NCBI GenBank assembly: GCA_021737185.1 | Contig: JAIPEL010000002.1 | Span: 1-64,000 of the forward strand | DNA: 64,000 bases | Direction of reading: 5' to 3' | DNA from: Desulfobacterales bacterium | GTDB taxonomy: Bacteria > Desulfobacterota > Desulfobacteria > Desulfobacterales > CAFBRK01 | Part shown: in pieces, positions 24,821 through 34,063 of the stretch | Position numbering within the stretch: the stretch's first letter is position 1 | How the letters are laid out: the number at the start of each line of letters is the position of its first letter | The notes under the pieces: generated by a model | Database searches by the model: none | Seen by the model: the letters and a program-made list of their open reading frames with translations, nothing else | Told to the model about the DNA's origin: nothing | Translations under genes and position numbers: made by a program

Positions 24821-26086
24821 ATGTATCTCACCACCATGACCCATCGGGACGAACTCTTCGATACGACCATTCGGTGGCTCAACGACGATATCGCCCCGGA
24901 AGACGGTGAGAGGATCACCCGGATATTTTTATACGAGAGCGCCGTGTCGGCGGTCGTCGTCGATTGGATCATCACCTGGCTGGACAGTCTTTTCAGCGGG
25001 CCGCTCGGGATCGAAAGAATCCGTCAAAAGCAGGTGCTGCGACGGCGGTTGATCCAGTACCTGCCCCGTCAAAGCGCGCGCACCCGGGAGCTGATCCGAC
25101 GGTTCGAAGAAAATCCGGAGTACTTTTTCCCGCGCCTGCCCATCGACGCCCTGCTGGTTACGACGTCGGACTCGCAGCTGGCGGCCATCGGCCGGATCAA
25201 GCGTCTGACCCGGGTGGCGGAAAAAGTTTCTTTTCGGCTGGTGGACGCGCTTTTCAAGGAAATCCAGGCCGAAGCCCGGCAGCAGGCAGGGCAGCGGGCG
25301 GCTGCGGCCGGTGTGCTGCTCCCCGATCTGCTCAGCTCCGACCAAGAGATGCAAACCGACTTTGCCGCGGCCGAGGCGGAGGTGGCCCGCCGGTTTCGAA
25401 ACCGCAGCGTGTTCATCTCCCGCGAGTCCATGACCGTCAACGATCTGGTCGGTTTCAAGATGGTCGGCGATCCGGAATTTTTAGAACAGGTGCCGGGGCT
25501 GCTGGATCGAGAACCGGGGATGACCCTTGTTGAAACCGAGAAGCACACCGGCAACTACAATGCCGTGAACCTCCTGGTGGAAATCGATCTGCCGGCCCCG
25601 GACGAACTGGCCAGGCACCTGAAGGGGTTTGACTGGTCCATCGCCAGGCAGCGGGGATTTGATCCGGCGGCGGCAAAACAGGGCTTGATGAGTTACCTGG
25701 CCCGCGGAGCCGGGACGGTGCGCATCGAGATCATCTTGACCACCTACGACGAACTCATGGAATCGGAGTTTGGCCGCTCGATGCACGAGCTACGGGTGGT
25801 GCGGCTGCGACAGCGCCAGACCTACAGGGGGCCCATCGCCCAGAACGCGGCTTACCTGATCGAATACATGCTGGCGCTGGCCGCTTCTCCCACCGTCGAA
25901 GTAAAGGAGCTGCCGATCAAGATGTACGGCCGATACCTGCCCGAAACCATCGCCAGCACCAAATCCGCCCTTTTCGGCAAAGAGCTCGACGGCGCGCTGC
26001 TGGATGCCTTTTCCATGAAATTGGGCGGTCTTGACCGGCTCCGGCCTGCCGGGCCGCCGGCGGTCACGAACGTGCCCCGGCTGTGA
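24821..26086 (+). CDS. Unknown 421-residue protein, possible nucleotidyltransferase-like core
   Basis: I do not recognise the family. It is soluble; a hydrophobic stretch near residues 42-58 (ESAVSAVVVDWIITWLDSL) may be an amphipathic helix. Residues 200-330 read SMTVNDLVGFKMVGD, then HTGNYNAVNLLVEID and VRIEIILTTYDEL. The order resembles the D-L-x-G-x-R-(I/V) and E-(I/L)-x-(I/L)-x-T elements of RelA/SpoT-like (p)ppGpp synthetase folds, with poor similarity elsewhere. That is only a pattern-level inference. An AAGGATGG site precedes the ATG. Neighbours are small proteins upstream and a flavodoxin-like reductase downstream. Confidence 0.7.
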   Translation: MYLTTMTHRDELFDTTIRWLNDDIAPEDGERITRIFLYESAVSAVVVDWIITWLDSLFSGPLGIERIRQKQVLRRRLIQYLPRQSARTRELIRRFEENPEYFFPRLPIDALLVTTSDSQLAAIGRIKRLTRVAEKVSFRLVDALFKEIQAEARQQAGQRAAAAGVLLPDLLSSDQEMQTDFAAAEAEVARRFRNRSVFISRESMTVNDLVGFKMVGDPEFLEQVPGLLDREPGMTLVETEKHTGNYNAVNLLVEIDLPAPDELARHLKGFDWSIARQRGFDPAAAKQGLMSYLARGAGTVRIEIILTTYDELMESEFGRSMHELRVVRLRQRQTYRGPIAQNAAYLIEYMLALAASPTVEVKELPIKMYGRYLPETIASTKSALFGKELDGALLDAFSMKLGGLDRLRPAGPPAVTNVPRL

Positions 26087-26356
26087 CCGCGAGGCGATCA
26101 GTTCGATTAACCGTGAAACTTTTTTCAAAGCCTCAGCCGATGTAGGGAACGGCCTGCGCCTGTCTGGGCGAAGTTGCGAAGCAACGAAGACTGGTGCCGT
26201 TCCGTGCGGCACGACACCCGACTTCGCCTCCGGCTACGCACGGGCAGGCGCAGGTCGTGTCCTACAAAAACCACCGACTTCGGGCAAAGTTTCACATGAG
26301 CCCGATGCTCCTGCAAATGGGTTATCATCACCGCCAAAAGAGACATAGGAAAAGCC
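26087..26356. other. Intergenic region filled by repeat family B
   Basis: No gene is visible. The stretch is mostly the family B element at 26114-26294. The rest is the leader of the reductase gene. Confidence 0.6.
26114..26294. repeat. Dispersed repeat family B, copy 2 (reverse orientation)
   Basis: The ends are TGAAACTT and AAGTTTCA, and the inner part has GTTCCGTGCGGCACGAC and GGTCGTGTCCTAC. It is a longer, reverse-orientation copy of 10629-10742. Confidence 0.65.
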
Positions 26357-26995
26357 ATGACCTTACTGGGATTCAGTGCGAGCGCCGTAAAAAACGGCAA
26401 TGTGGACCGGATGGTCCGAGCCGTCCTCGAAAAGAGCGCAGAGCCGTACGAGTTTGTCCGGCTGAGTGAACTGGCCTACAGTCCTTGCCGGGCCTGCCCC
26501 CATCAGTGCGCCAAGGATAATTTGTGCACGCTCGACGACGACTTAAAACCGTATTACCCGAAAATTCTCGCCGCAGATGCCCTTGTTCTGGGCACCCCGG
26601 TCTATTTCGACAGCATGAACGGATTCATGAGCGTTTTTTTGGAGCGGCTGTGGTCGTTTCGTCATTGCCGGTTCCCCCTCGAGGGCAAGCCCTTTGTCGT
26701 TGTCTCCACAGGAGACAAGCAGGATGCCGCAGAACTGGCGATCGAAGCGGTCAAACGCCGGATGATCGCCTACCGGGCGTCATTTGTCGGCAGCGTTTCC
26801 TTCGGATCGACGATTTTCCCCTGCTACACTTGCGGATATGGGCACCGGTGCAAGGTGGGCGGCTTCTTTGAGCGATACGGCGAGGAGGGAATTCGAACGC
26901 TGAAAATCACCCCGGATCTTTTCAAACGATGGGAGGATTTTCCGGAAATCGCGTCCGGGATCGACAGACTGGCCGAGAAGATTTCAGATCGGTAA
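26357..26995 (+). CDS. NADPH-dependent FMN reductase / iron-sulfur flavoprotein-like
   Basis: A 212-residue flavodoxin-fold protein. The N-terminal FMN-phosphate loop GFSASAVKNGNVDRMV (about residues 4-19) and VLGTPVYFDSMNGFMSVFLERL (about 79-100) are typical of NADPH-dependent FMN reductases. A cysteine set PCRACPHQC (about 42-50) followed by LCTLDDD matches the compact cysteine cluster of iron-sulfur flavoproteins, and a further CYTCGYGHRC lies near 156-165. Both suggest metal or cluster binding. It is probably soluble. The electron partner is unknown. Confidence 0.85.
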   Translation: MTLLGFSASAVKNGNVDRMVRAVLEKSAEPYEFVRLSELAYSPCRACPHQCAKDNLCTLDDDLKPYYPKILAADALVLGTPVYFDSMNGFMSVFLERLWSFRHCRFPLEGKPFVVVSTGDKQDAAELAIEAVKRRMIAYRASFVGSVSFGSTIFPCYTCGYGHRCKVGGFFERYGEEGIRTLKITPDLFKRWEDFPEIASGIDRLAEKISDR

Positions 26996-27365
26996 ATGCC
27001 AATGGTAGTGGTCAAATCCATAAGTTACCGGCCGCGGGGATAAAATTTTTGCGGCGATAAGGATCACTTCAGCCTGTATTTTTTTCAGTTCATAGCTAAG
27101 CATTCACTCGCTGATCCCCAGAGCTTCATCGGCCCGGGTTTGATGTCCGCCGGTGTTCTTCATCGCCTGTTCAATGAGCAGGCCTTCCAGATTCTCGACA
27201 GCCTCTTTAAGCGCTCCTAAATACAGGGAAATCAGTTGACCATTGAAGGCGTTTTCATATAATTTCAGTGAGAGCAAAAAGGTATGAGTAAGTTAGGCTC
27301 AACATGAGTCAGTCAAGAGACTCAAACTTCAGTTGGTGTTCAAATAACGGAAACGGCAAAAGCTC
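26996..27365. other. Intergenic region holding a regulator remnant
   Basis: No intact gene. The only recognisable content is the broken sigma-54 regulator tail on the minus strand (27062-27236). The remainder is the leader of the helicase gene, with no clear promoter. Confidence 0.55.
27062..27236 (-). pseudogene. Tail of a sigma-54-dependent regulator (Fis HTH)
   Basis: Read on the minus strand, LKEAVENLEGLLIEQAM, then TGGHQTRADEALGISE is the Fis-type C-terminal helix-turn-helix of NtrC-class activators. An in-frame TGA at 27106-27104 stands where Arg is usual (GIS-E-R), after which MLSYELKKI continues the family sequence. The central AAA+ domain and receiver domain are missing. A plain C-to-T nonsense change (CGA to TGA) explains it. 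Confidence 0.75.
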
Positions 27366-30300
27366 ATGCGGTCAAACTCAAAAAAACTTCCTTTGAGCAT
27401 CCTAAATTACTTTGCCGCATTTACGGAAACAAAGTTCAACTTTAAAACGCTTGTCAATTATTGCTGGACCGATGACGAGTTCTCCCTTGACCTGGGCCTG
27501 TTTCCAAAATTTCAGGAGCAACTGCTGGCAAAAATCAAGGCCGGCGACAACGGGCCAATTGCCGTCAAGCCACATGAACATACCTTGTCGCTTCTGAAAG
27601 ACGACCTTTTATTCGACATTGAAAAAGCGCTTTCCGGTAAATTCGGCCCCGGTTATTTGCAGAAATGTGTTGAGCAGGAGCTGGCCGCCATTGTTGAAGC
27701 AGATAAGGTGATTGTTGCGTCCGGACAGGAAGCCAAGGTAACGGCACAAGAAGATGAGCCGGACCCTATAAGAACTCAGCAGCAACATGCAAAGGCTTTT
27801 CTTGAAGGTGCGCGAAAATACAATCTGGCTTTCCGCAAGCAGCTTGAACGGATATTGATCGACCACCAGGATCAAAAAATCGACCGTTTGAAGGCTGAAC
27901 TGAGTCTTGCCAGGGTTCCCGCATCGATTTTCAACAGCACCCATTTTTTAAAACAACAGTTTGACGCCATGCAGCTTTTGGCGCGCGACAGCCAAAGTGA
28001 AGCAGATTATTTTGAATCCGTAAAAAACCATTTTAAAATCAACCTTACGGATATTGCTCTATATGACCTGTTTATCAATATTCAGAAATATGCCCGCTTC
28101 AACAGCACCGGTACGCAATATCTATTTTTTCATGAGTTGAACAGAACAACCGATCCAAACAATCCGGAAGCATACCCCGTATTTTTTATTGAGGTTGATT
28201 TTGCGCTGGGTACGGATGAAGTACAAATCTCTTTTCCCCGGGACCTGATTTTCATCAACACGCCGGCCGTCAATTATTTCAAGTTCCCGTCGATCCTCAC
28301 CACGCCGCGATCCACCACGTTTCAGCATGCAGCCGCCGATATCAGGGGCATTGAAACTTTTTTGCAGACCCAATACGGCATCAGCGAACCGTTTGCGCTG
28401 GAATCCCACTTTAAAAGAATCGCCGCGCCCAAAGAGAATTTTCCAGCTATCCGGTGCCGGCTCGGATTTCAGGTGGTCCGCAAGGAAAACAAACGGCTTC
28501 TGGACTATTCCGAGCTGATGACCCGCCTGCTGGCCGGCGGCGGCAGCAAATTCAGCGACTTTATCGCCCAATACATTGAGGGCCATATCGAAAACACACA
28601 GGATCAGGTGGACCGGCAATACAAGCAGCAGTACCCGGTCAAAAGCCCGAAGCGGTATATTTCAGACATCCCCCTGCATTTAAATGACGCCCAGAAAAGG
28701 ATTCTGCTTTCCCTGGGCAACGCCAAAAACAGAATTGTCGTGGTGGACGGCCCGCCCGGAACCGGAAAATCCCATACCATCGCCGCCCTGATTTACTGGG
28801 CCAACCAGGAGAAAAAATCGGTTGTCATCACCTCCCATAAAAAAGAAGCCCTGGATGTGATCGACCGCATGCTGACCGACAAGTTCAAAACGCTTCACCC
28901 AACTGCCAAACCCTCTATCATCCGGTTTGCCAAGAACGGCAACTCGATCAATACGCTGGAAAACACTCTTCAAAATTCGGTCATCAACGCCGCCGGCAAC
29001 CGGACCAATGACTACAACGAAGAAGCCACGATCAAAGATGACCGGGAGGGAACGGCCCGGATCGTGGAAAAAATAGAAGGCCAGCTCTCTAGGGCCGGCA
29101 GATACACGCAGAACACGCAAGACCTGCTCGCCTTAGAGCAGCTTCAAGAGGAACTGGTCGCCTCTTCGATGCTGGCGCCGGACGATACCGACCTGCCCAA
29201 AGTCCCGGCATCGGTCAAGATCGATTTCAACGGCCTGATGAAATTTTCCGCCCATCAACACCTTGGCGGATTAAAACAGATGGCCATACCGGAGCTGGAT
29301 TTCCTGCTGAAACACAACTCCGACATCCCCCAGTTTCTCAACGCCTGCGAAGCACTCAACCTGCACGGCCAGGCGGCCAGCATCGATATATGCACCACCG
29401 CCATTCCAGATAAGTTTGTCCAACTGGTTGAAACCGGCCTGTCGATTTTTAAGCACACCATCCCTGTCCATTTGCTGACGTCCCAGGACCTTGCCGGTAG
29501 TTTTGTAAAAAGGCTTTTCAAAAAGCCGCCGGATGAAAAAGAACGCACGGAGTTGATCAATTCCCTGAAAAGCCTTCAGTATGCCGACATCCTGGGTGAC
29601 ATCGCGCGATTAAAAGAGGCGCCCTCCGAATCGATCACCCTGGGCGATCTTGCGGCCGGACTTGGCGATCTTCGCACCGCCCTTTCCCTGCGAAAACACA
29701 AAGACATTATCCGCGAATATAGAAGCATCAGCAGCAACCGGGAAAAGTCGGTTTCCGATATTTACCAGACCCTCAATAATGTCGCCCCGCTGCTGAACGA
29801 TGTCGACGCGGCCCTGATTGATTCGATCACCAACCTGTTTGATTTTTACGGCCCCATTCTCTCAAGGCTGAACATTGAAAGAGACAACCTGTACTCGCTT
29901 TCCCGCCTTCACCTGCTGACCGGCGCGGAAATAAAAATCTGGCAGTGGATCAACTTCCACTACCGGCTGTCGATTGAAACGGATGTCAACACCGTCGGCA
30001 AAGAAGACTTTGACGCCTATTACGAGCTGCGGCAAAAAGTGGTGGAGCATGGCAACGATACCCGCCTGAAAAACCTGAACAACCATCTGAATGAAATCGC
30101 CAAAATCAAGGTCTCCTTTGAAGGCGGCAAGCGTTTCACCACGGATCAGGCTCGGGTGCTGTTAAGTAATACTTCCGGGCTGATCGCCGAGCCGGGCATG
30201 ATCTCCCGGTTTTTCCCCATGGAGGAAAATCTGATCGATCTGCTGATCATCGACGAGGCCTCCCAGGTTTCCATTGCCAACTCGATCTCCCTTATTCTGA

Positions 30301-31703
30301 GAGCGCGGCAAGTGGTTGTTTTCGGCGATGAATACCAGTATGGCGCGGTCAGCGCCGTCCATGTCAGCGCCAAATATTCGGCCAGTTATTTCCAGGAAAT
30401 CATTCAGGCCTACACCCATGATTATCAGGTTACGGCTTCCGAGCAGGAAGCCGCGGCGCTGGTCGATACCGTCTCCAGGGAAATCGATGACGATGATCTT
30501 GAGGTGGAGCCGGTCACCCGGCCCCAGGATAATGCCGGCAGCATCCTGTGGCTCAAAACCTTTAACATTCGAACCTCGACCCTGAGTTTTGCCAAGGCCA
30601 TCGCCAACTACACCACCTCGCTGCGGGACCATTACCGCAGCTTTTCGGAAATCATCGACTACTCCAACACCTTCTTTTACAAACCGGCCCAGCTTGAACT
30701 GACGGTCAACCGGATCCGTACCCGGCCCATCGCCCAGGTGCTTCAGTTCATGAAGGTCGACACCAAAGGCGATTCCGGCCGAAACGTCAACCTGGATGAA
30801 ATCGATGCCATTATCGATGATTTAAATGGCCGTATCGCTGACGGTTTTTCCGGCACCATCGGCATTATCACCTCGTTCAAGGAGCAGCAGGCCCGAATGG
30901 AGCAGGCCATAAACGAAAAGATGAATCTGCCGGAGCTCAAACGAAACCATAACCTGGCCGTCTGGTTTGTGGGCGACGTGCAGGGCGAAGAACGGGATGT
31001 GGTCTATTATTCGTTCGTGGAAGATAACAAATTCGGCAACGCGGACTTGAGAAGTATTTATCCGGTTATCGGCGGCACGGCAGACACCATTCGCAGCCTG
31101 AAGATGCAGCGCCTGAACGTGGGATTCAGCCGGGCCAAAGACACCATGGTTTTTGTTCACAGCATGCCCCTTGGCGATTACAGCCGCTCCCGCCTGGGGG
31201 ATGCCCTGAAGCATTACCAGGGGCTTCTCGAAAACACGGCCCAAAACGATTTTTTTGTAGAAGACCCGTCTGTTTTTGAGTCACCGGCTGAAGAGCGCCT
31301 ATATCGGTTGCTGGTCGACACCCGGTTTGTGGAAACCCACCGGGAAAACCTCAAAATCGTGCCCCAGTTCAACATCGGCGAATATATCCGGGCGCAATAC
31401 CGCAAACAGATTCCCCGATACCGGGTGGATTTTCTGGTCACCCTGGCCCAAAACGGCCGTGAACAGGCCCTGATCCTGGAGTATGACGGCGTGGAGTATC
31501 ACACCAAAAACCCGGAAATTGTCACCGGCCATAACTTCACCGCCGAATACCTGGACTATGACATCAGCCGCCAGATCGAGCTGGAAAGTTACGGCTACCG
31601 GTTTTTGCGGATAAACAAGTTCAACCTGCGGCCGGAGCAGCCGGGGCAGACCGAAGTGGATGTTCTGGATCGGCTCCTGGCCCGCGCCTTTGCCGGCCAA
31701 TGA
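27366..31703 (+). CDS. Large SF1 helicase with C-terminal Vsr-like nuclease domain, 1445 aa
   Basis: A single-chain defence-type helicase-nuclease. Residues 1-430 have no named domain. Walker A is GPPGTGKSHT (about residue 460), motif II IIDEASQV (about 959), motif III GDEYQYG (about 987), and motif VI VGFSRAK (about 1250). The C-terminal 150 residues (YRVDFLVTL, ILEYDGVEYH, LESYGYRFLRINKF) match Vsr/DUF559-type PD-(D/E)XK nucleases. Upf1-like helicases with this tail are common in defence islands. The next gene starts 13 bases later and probably works with it. Confidence 0.88.
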   Translation: MRSNSKKLPLSILNYFAAFTETKFNFKTLVNYCWTDDEFSLDLGLFPKFQEQLLAKIKAGDNGPIAVKPHEHTLSLLKDDLLFDIEKALSGKFGPGYLQKCVEQELAAIVEADKVIVASGQEAKVTAQEDEPDPIRTQQQHAKAFLEGARKYNLAFRKQLERILIDHQDQKIDRLKAELSLARVPASIFNSTHFLKQQFDAMQLLARDSQSEADYFESVKNHFKINLTDIALYDLFINIQKYARFNSTGTQYLFFHELNRTTDPNNPEAYPVFFIEVDFALGTDEVQISFPRDLIFINTPAVNYFKFPSILTTPRSTTFQHAAADIRGIETFLQTQYGISEPFALESHFKRIAAPKENFPAIRCRLGFQVVRKENKRLLDYSELMTRLLAGGGSKFSDFIAQYIEGHIENTQDQVDRQYKQQYPVKSPKRYISDIPLHLNDAQKRILLSLGNAKNRIVVVDGPPGTGKSHTIAALIYWANQEKKSVVITSHKKEALDVIDRMLTDKFKTLHPTAKPSIIRFAKNGNSINTLENTLQNSVINAAGNRTNDYNEEATIKDDREGTARIVEKIEGQLSRAGRYTQNTQDLLALEQLQEELVASSMLAPDDTDLPKVPASVKIDFNGLMKFSAHQHLGGLKQMAIPELDFLLKHNSDIPQFLNACEALNLHGQAASIDICTTAIPDKFVQLVETGLSIFKHTIPVHLLTSQDLAGSFVKRLFKKPPDEKERTELINSLKSLQYADILGDIARLKEAPSESITLGDLAAGLGDLRTALSLRKHKDIIREYRSISSNREKSVSDIYQTLNNVAPLLNDVDAALIDSITNLFDFYGPILSRLNIERDNLYSLSRLHLLTGAEIKIWQWINFHYRLSIETDVNTVGKEDFDAYYELRQKVVEHGNDTRLKNLNNHLNEIAKIKVSFEGGKRFTTDQARVLLSNTSGLIAEPGMISRFFPMEENLIDLLIIDEASQVSIANSISLILRARQVVVFGDEYQYGAVSAVHVSAKYSASYFQEIIQAYTHDYQVTASEQEAAALVDTVSREIDDDDLEVEPVTRPQDNAGSILWLKTFNIRTSTLSFAKAIANYTTSLRDHYRSFSEIIDYSNTFFYKPAQLELTVNRIRTRPIAQVLQFMKVDTKGDSGRNVNLDEIDAIIDDLNGRIADGFSGTIGIITSFKEQQARMEQAINEKMNLPELKRNHNLAVWFVGDVQGEERDVVYYSFVEDNKFGNADLRSIYPVIGGTADTIRSLKMQRLNVGFSRAKDTMVFVHSMPLGDYSRSRLGDALKHYQGLLENTAQNDFFVEDPSVFESPAEERLYRLLVDTRFVETHRENLKIVPQFNIGEYIRAQYRKQIPRYRVDFLVTLAQNGREQALILEYDGVEYHTKNPEIVTGHNFTAEYLDYDISRQIELESYGYRFLRINKFNLRPEQPGQTEVDVLDRLLARAFAGQ

Positions 31704-31716
31704 AACGGACATTGCC

Positions 31717-33336
31717 ATGATGGCGGTCGATCAACTCCAAGCATTAATGATTTCCAACGAAGATGAAAACCTGGAATTCAAGGAGGCCAAAACCGGCTTT
31801 CATTTTGACAAGCTGGCAAAATATTGTGCGGCCCTGGCCAATGAGGGGGGCGGCCATATTATTCTGGGAGTAACCGACAAACGGCCCCGCCGGGTGGTCG
31901 GCACCAAAGCCTTCAGCCAGCCGGAACGGACCCGGGCCGGTTTGATCAAAAGACTTCATATAAACATTAAATTCAGCCTGATCGACCACCCCGACGGCCG
32001 GGTTCTGGTCTTTCATGTGCCCGAACATCCGGTCGGCAATCCAATCAAAGCCGAGGGTATTTACTGGGAACGTCAGGGTGACAGTCTGGTGCCCATGTCC
32101 GAAGACCGCCTGCGATCCATTCTGGCCGAGGCCGGGCATGATTTTTCCGCCGATATCTGCCCCAATGCCGTCATGGCCGATCTGGATCCCGAGGCCATTG
32201 AAGATTTCCGCCGGCGCTGGATAAAAAAATCCGGCAACCAGGGGCTGGCTGCCCTTTCTCACGAACAGCTTTTAAACGACATCGAAGCCATGGCGGACGG
32301 CAGGCTGACCTATGCCGCCCTGATTCTGTTCGGCACCCATGCGGCCCTGGGCCGTCATCTATCCCGGGCGGAAGTGGTCTTTGAATACCGTTCTTCCGAC
32401 GCCTCCGGTCCGGCCCAGCAGCGGGTGGACTTCCGGAAGGGGTTTTTCAGCTTCTACGACCGGCTGTGGGACCTGATCAACCTGCGAAACGACTTGCAGC
32501 ATTTCCAGACCGGCCTGTTTATCGAGGATATCCCCACCTTTTCCGAACGGCCCGTCCGCGAGGCCATTCTGAATGCCGTCAGCCACCGGGACTACCAGCA
32601 CCCCGGCAATATTTTTGTCCGCCAGTATTCCCGCCGCCTGGTGATTGAAAGCCCCGGCGGGTTTCCTCCGGGAATCAATGAACAAAACATTTTAGACCGC
32701 CAGGCCCCGCGCAACCGCCGCGTGGCCGATATATTCGCCAAATGCGGGCTGGTGGAGCGTTCCGGCCAGGGCATGAACCTGATGTTTGAGGTCAGCATCC
32801 AGGAAGGCAAATCCATACCGGATTTTACCGGCACCGACGCCTATCAGGTGACCCTGACCTTAAACGGCGAGGTTCAGGATGTCCGTTTTCTTCAGTTTCT
32901 GGAAAAAGTGGGCCGGGAAAGGCTGGAGCTTTTCGGGACCGAGGATTTTCTGCTGCTGGATATTATCAACAAGGGCCGGCTTGTCCCCGACCACCTGAGA
33001 GCCCGTCTGCACCAGCTGGTAGCCATGGGGATTATCGAAAGATCCGGCAAAGGCCGAGGCGTCCGCTATGTGCTTGCCCGCCGCTATTATAAAATGACCG
33101 GGCAAAAAGGCGCTTATACCCGCCAAAAAGGGCTGGATCGGGAAACCAACAAGGCCCTGCTGATGAAACACATTCAGGACAATAAAGACAGCGGCAGCCG
33201 GTTGGGTGAACTCAGGCAGGTGTTGCCGGCATTGTCATATTCTGAGGTGCAAAGCCTGGTTCGAGAGCTGAAAGCCGAAGAAAAGATTTACAAAGTCGGC
33301 AATACCAGCGCAGCCCGCTGGTATCCAAAACGATAA
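31717..33336 (+). CDS. AlbA_2 (Schlafen) domain plus HATPase regulator, 539 aa
   Basis: The start is the first of two adjacent ATG codons at 31717/31720. Residues 5-130 form an AlbA_2 domain (ENLEFKEAK, LANEGGGHIILGV), the DNA/RNA-binding module of Schlafen-like proteins. Residues 280-400 form a HATPase_c_4 domain (REAILNAVSHRDYQHPGN, VIESPGGFPPGINEQN, GQGMNLMFE). Two winged-helix segments follow. Such proteins have been described as transcriptional regulators or defence effectors; AlbA_2 in Schlafens can be a nuclease. It is coupled with the upstream helicase-nuclease. Confidence 0.85.
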   Translation: MMAVDQLQALMISNEDENLEFKEAKTGFHFDKLAKYCAALANEGGGHIILGVTDKRPRRVVGTKAFSQPERTRAGLIKRLHINIKFSLIDHPDGRVLVFHVPEHPVGNPIKAEGIYWERQGDSLVPMSEDRLRSILAEAGHDFSADICPNAVMADLDPEAIEDFRRRWIKKSGNQGLAALSHEQLLNDIEAMADGRLTYAALILFGTHAALGRHLSRAEVVFEYRSSDASGPAQQRVDFRKGFFSFYDRLWDLINLRNDLQHFQTGLFIEDIPTFSERPVREAILNAVSHRDYQHPGNIFVRQYSRRLVIESPGGFPPGINEQNILDRQAPRNRRVADIFAKCGLVERSGQGMNLMFEVSIQEGKSIPDFTGTDAYQVTLTLNGEVQDVRFLQFLEKVGRERLELFGTEDFLLLDIINKGRLVPDHLRARLHQLVAMGIIERSGKGRGVRYVLARRYYKMTGQKGAYTRQKGLDRETNKALLMKHIQDNKDSGSRLGELRQVLPALSYSEVQSLVRELKAEEKIYKVGNTSAARWYPKR

Positions 33337-34063
33337 AGCAGATTGCGTTAAAAACCGTTAAACGCAATCAAAACCCAATGCAATAAATACAACATATTGA
33401 TTTTAAAAAATATATATTGCATCATGGTTTTGCGTAAAAACCTTATCGACGCAAAAACCAACGCAATAAGCCAACTGAACATGTTCGGCGAAGACGAGAG
33501 GAGAACCAAGAAGATCATTGCCCATACGTAGGTGTCATCCTGAAGAAGGTGCTTGCCCTTTCAGTTGGGATCGAGGCCTCTGTTTCGTTTATCATCAATA
33601 TCAAAGCGATCATGGGGGTAAGCATGATGCCTTCGTAAAAAGTCCTGATTGGCCTCACTTCGTCATTCCGGACGAGCGGAGCGAGATCCGGAATCCAGTG
33701 ACTTCAGGCACATCTGGATGCCGGATCAAAGCCTGCCCTGGACTCGATCCAGGGTCCGACATGACGTTTCGGGGACTTTTTACGCTTTCATCAAGCATGA
33801 TTATTTCAGCTATCTGTGCGATGTGCGTGGTGGCAAAAAAATTGAGATTTCGCGAGCACCTTGAATGGGCAGAAAAGCACAAATGCTTGGACGACATCTA
33901 CCAATTCATAATAGGGCTCAGCGAAGATCAATGGTGTCACGGCGAGTGAAAGCGTCGAACAACGGTATGATTAAGATTGCCGAGAGCCTCCGGCTTTCGG
34001 AAAACTTGCATGCTAAATGATCAGGAGTTCATACCCGAGCTGGATTAGCCCCGGAGAGCCAGA
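33337..34063. other. Intergenic region: AT-rich patch, MITE-like repeat, possible small ORF
   Basis: Near 33337-33475 there is an AT-rich patch with reiterated ACGCAA/TTGCGT words on both strands, which could be operator sites. The repeat at 33634-33784 fills the middle. A GTG-started frame at 33829-33948 would encode 39 residues (FREHLEWAEKHKCLDDIY), which look protein-like but lack a ribosome site, so it may be a fragment. No intact gene is claimed. Confidence 0.5.
33634..33784. repeat. MITE-like family A copy with perfect terminal repeats
   Basis: A 151-base element whose ends CGTAAAAAGTCC (33634-33645) and GGACTTTTTACG (33773-33784) are perfect 12-bp inverted repeats. Internally it has GTCATTCCGGA and GATCCGGAATCCAG. 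It is the best-preserved member of family A. No transposase is encoded, so it would need one in trans. Confidence 0.75.

Noticed and set aside
27104-27106. A second selenocysteine codon in the regulator remnant
   Set aside because: The TGA stands at an Arg position and most of the gene is missing, so a CGA-to-TGA nonsense change is the simple reading.
33829-33948. A 39-residue frame ending in GLSEDQWCHGE
   Set aside because: It has no ribosome site and no family match. It is too short to call a gene and is mentioned only in the region note.
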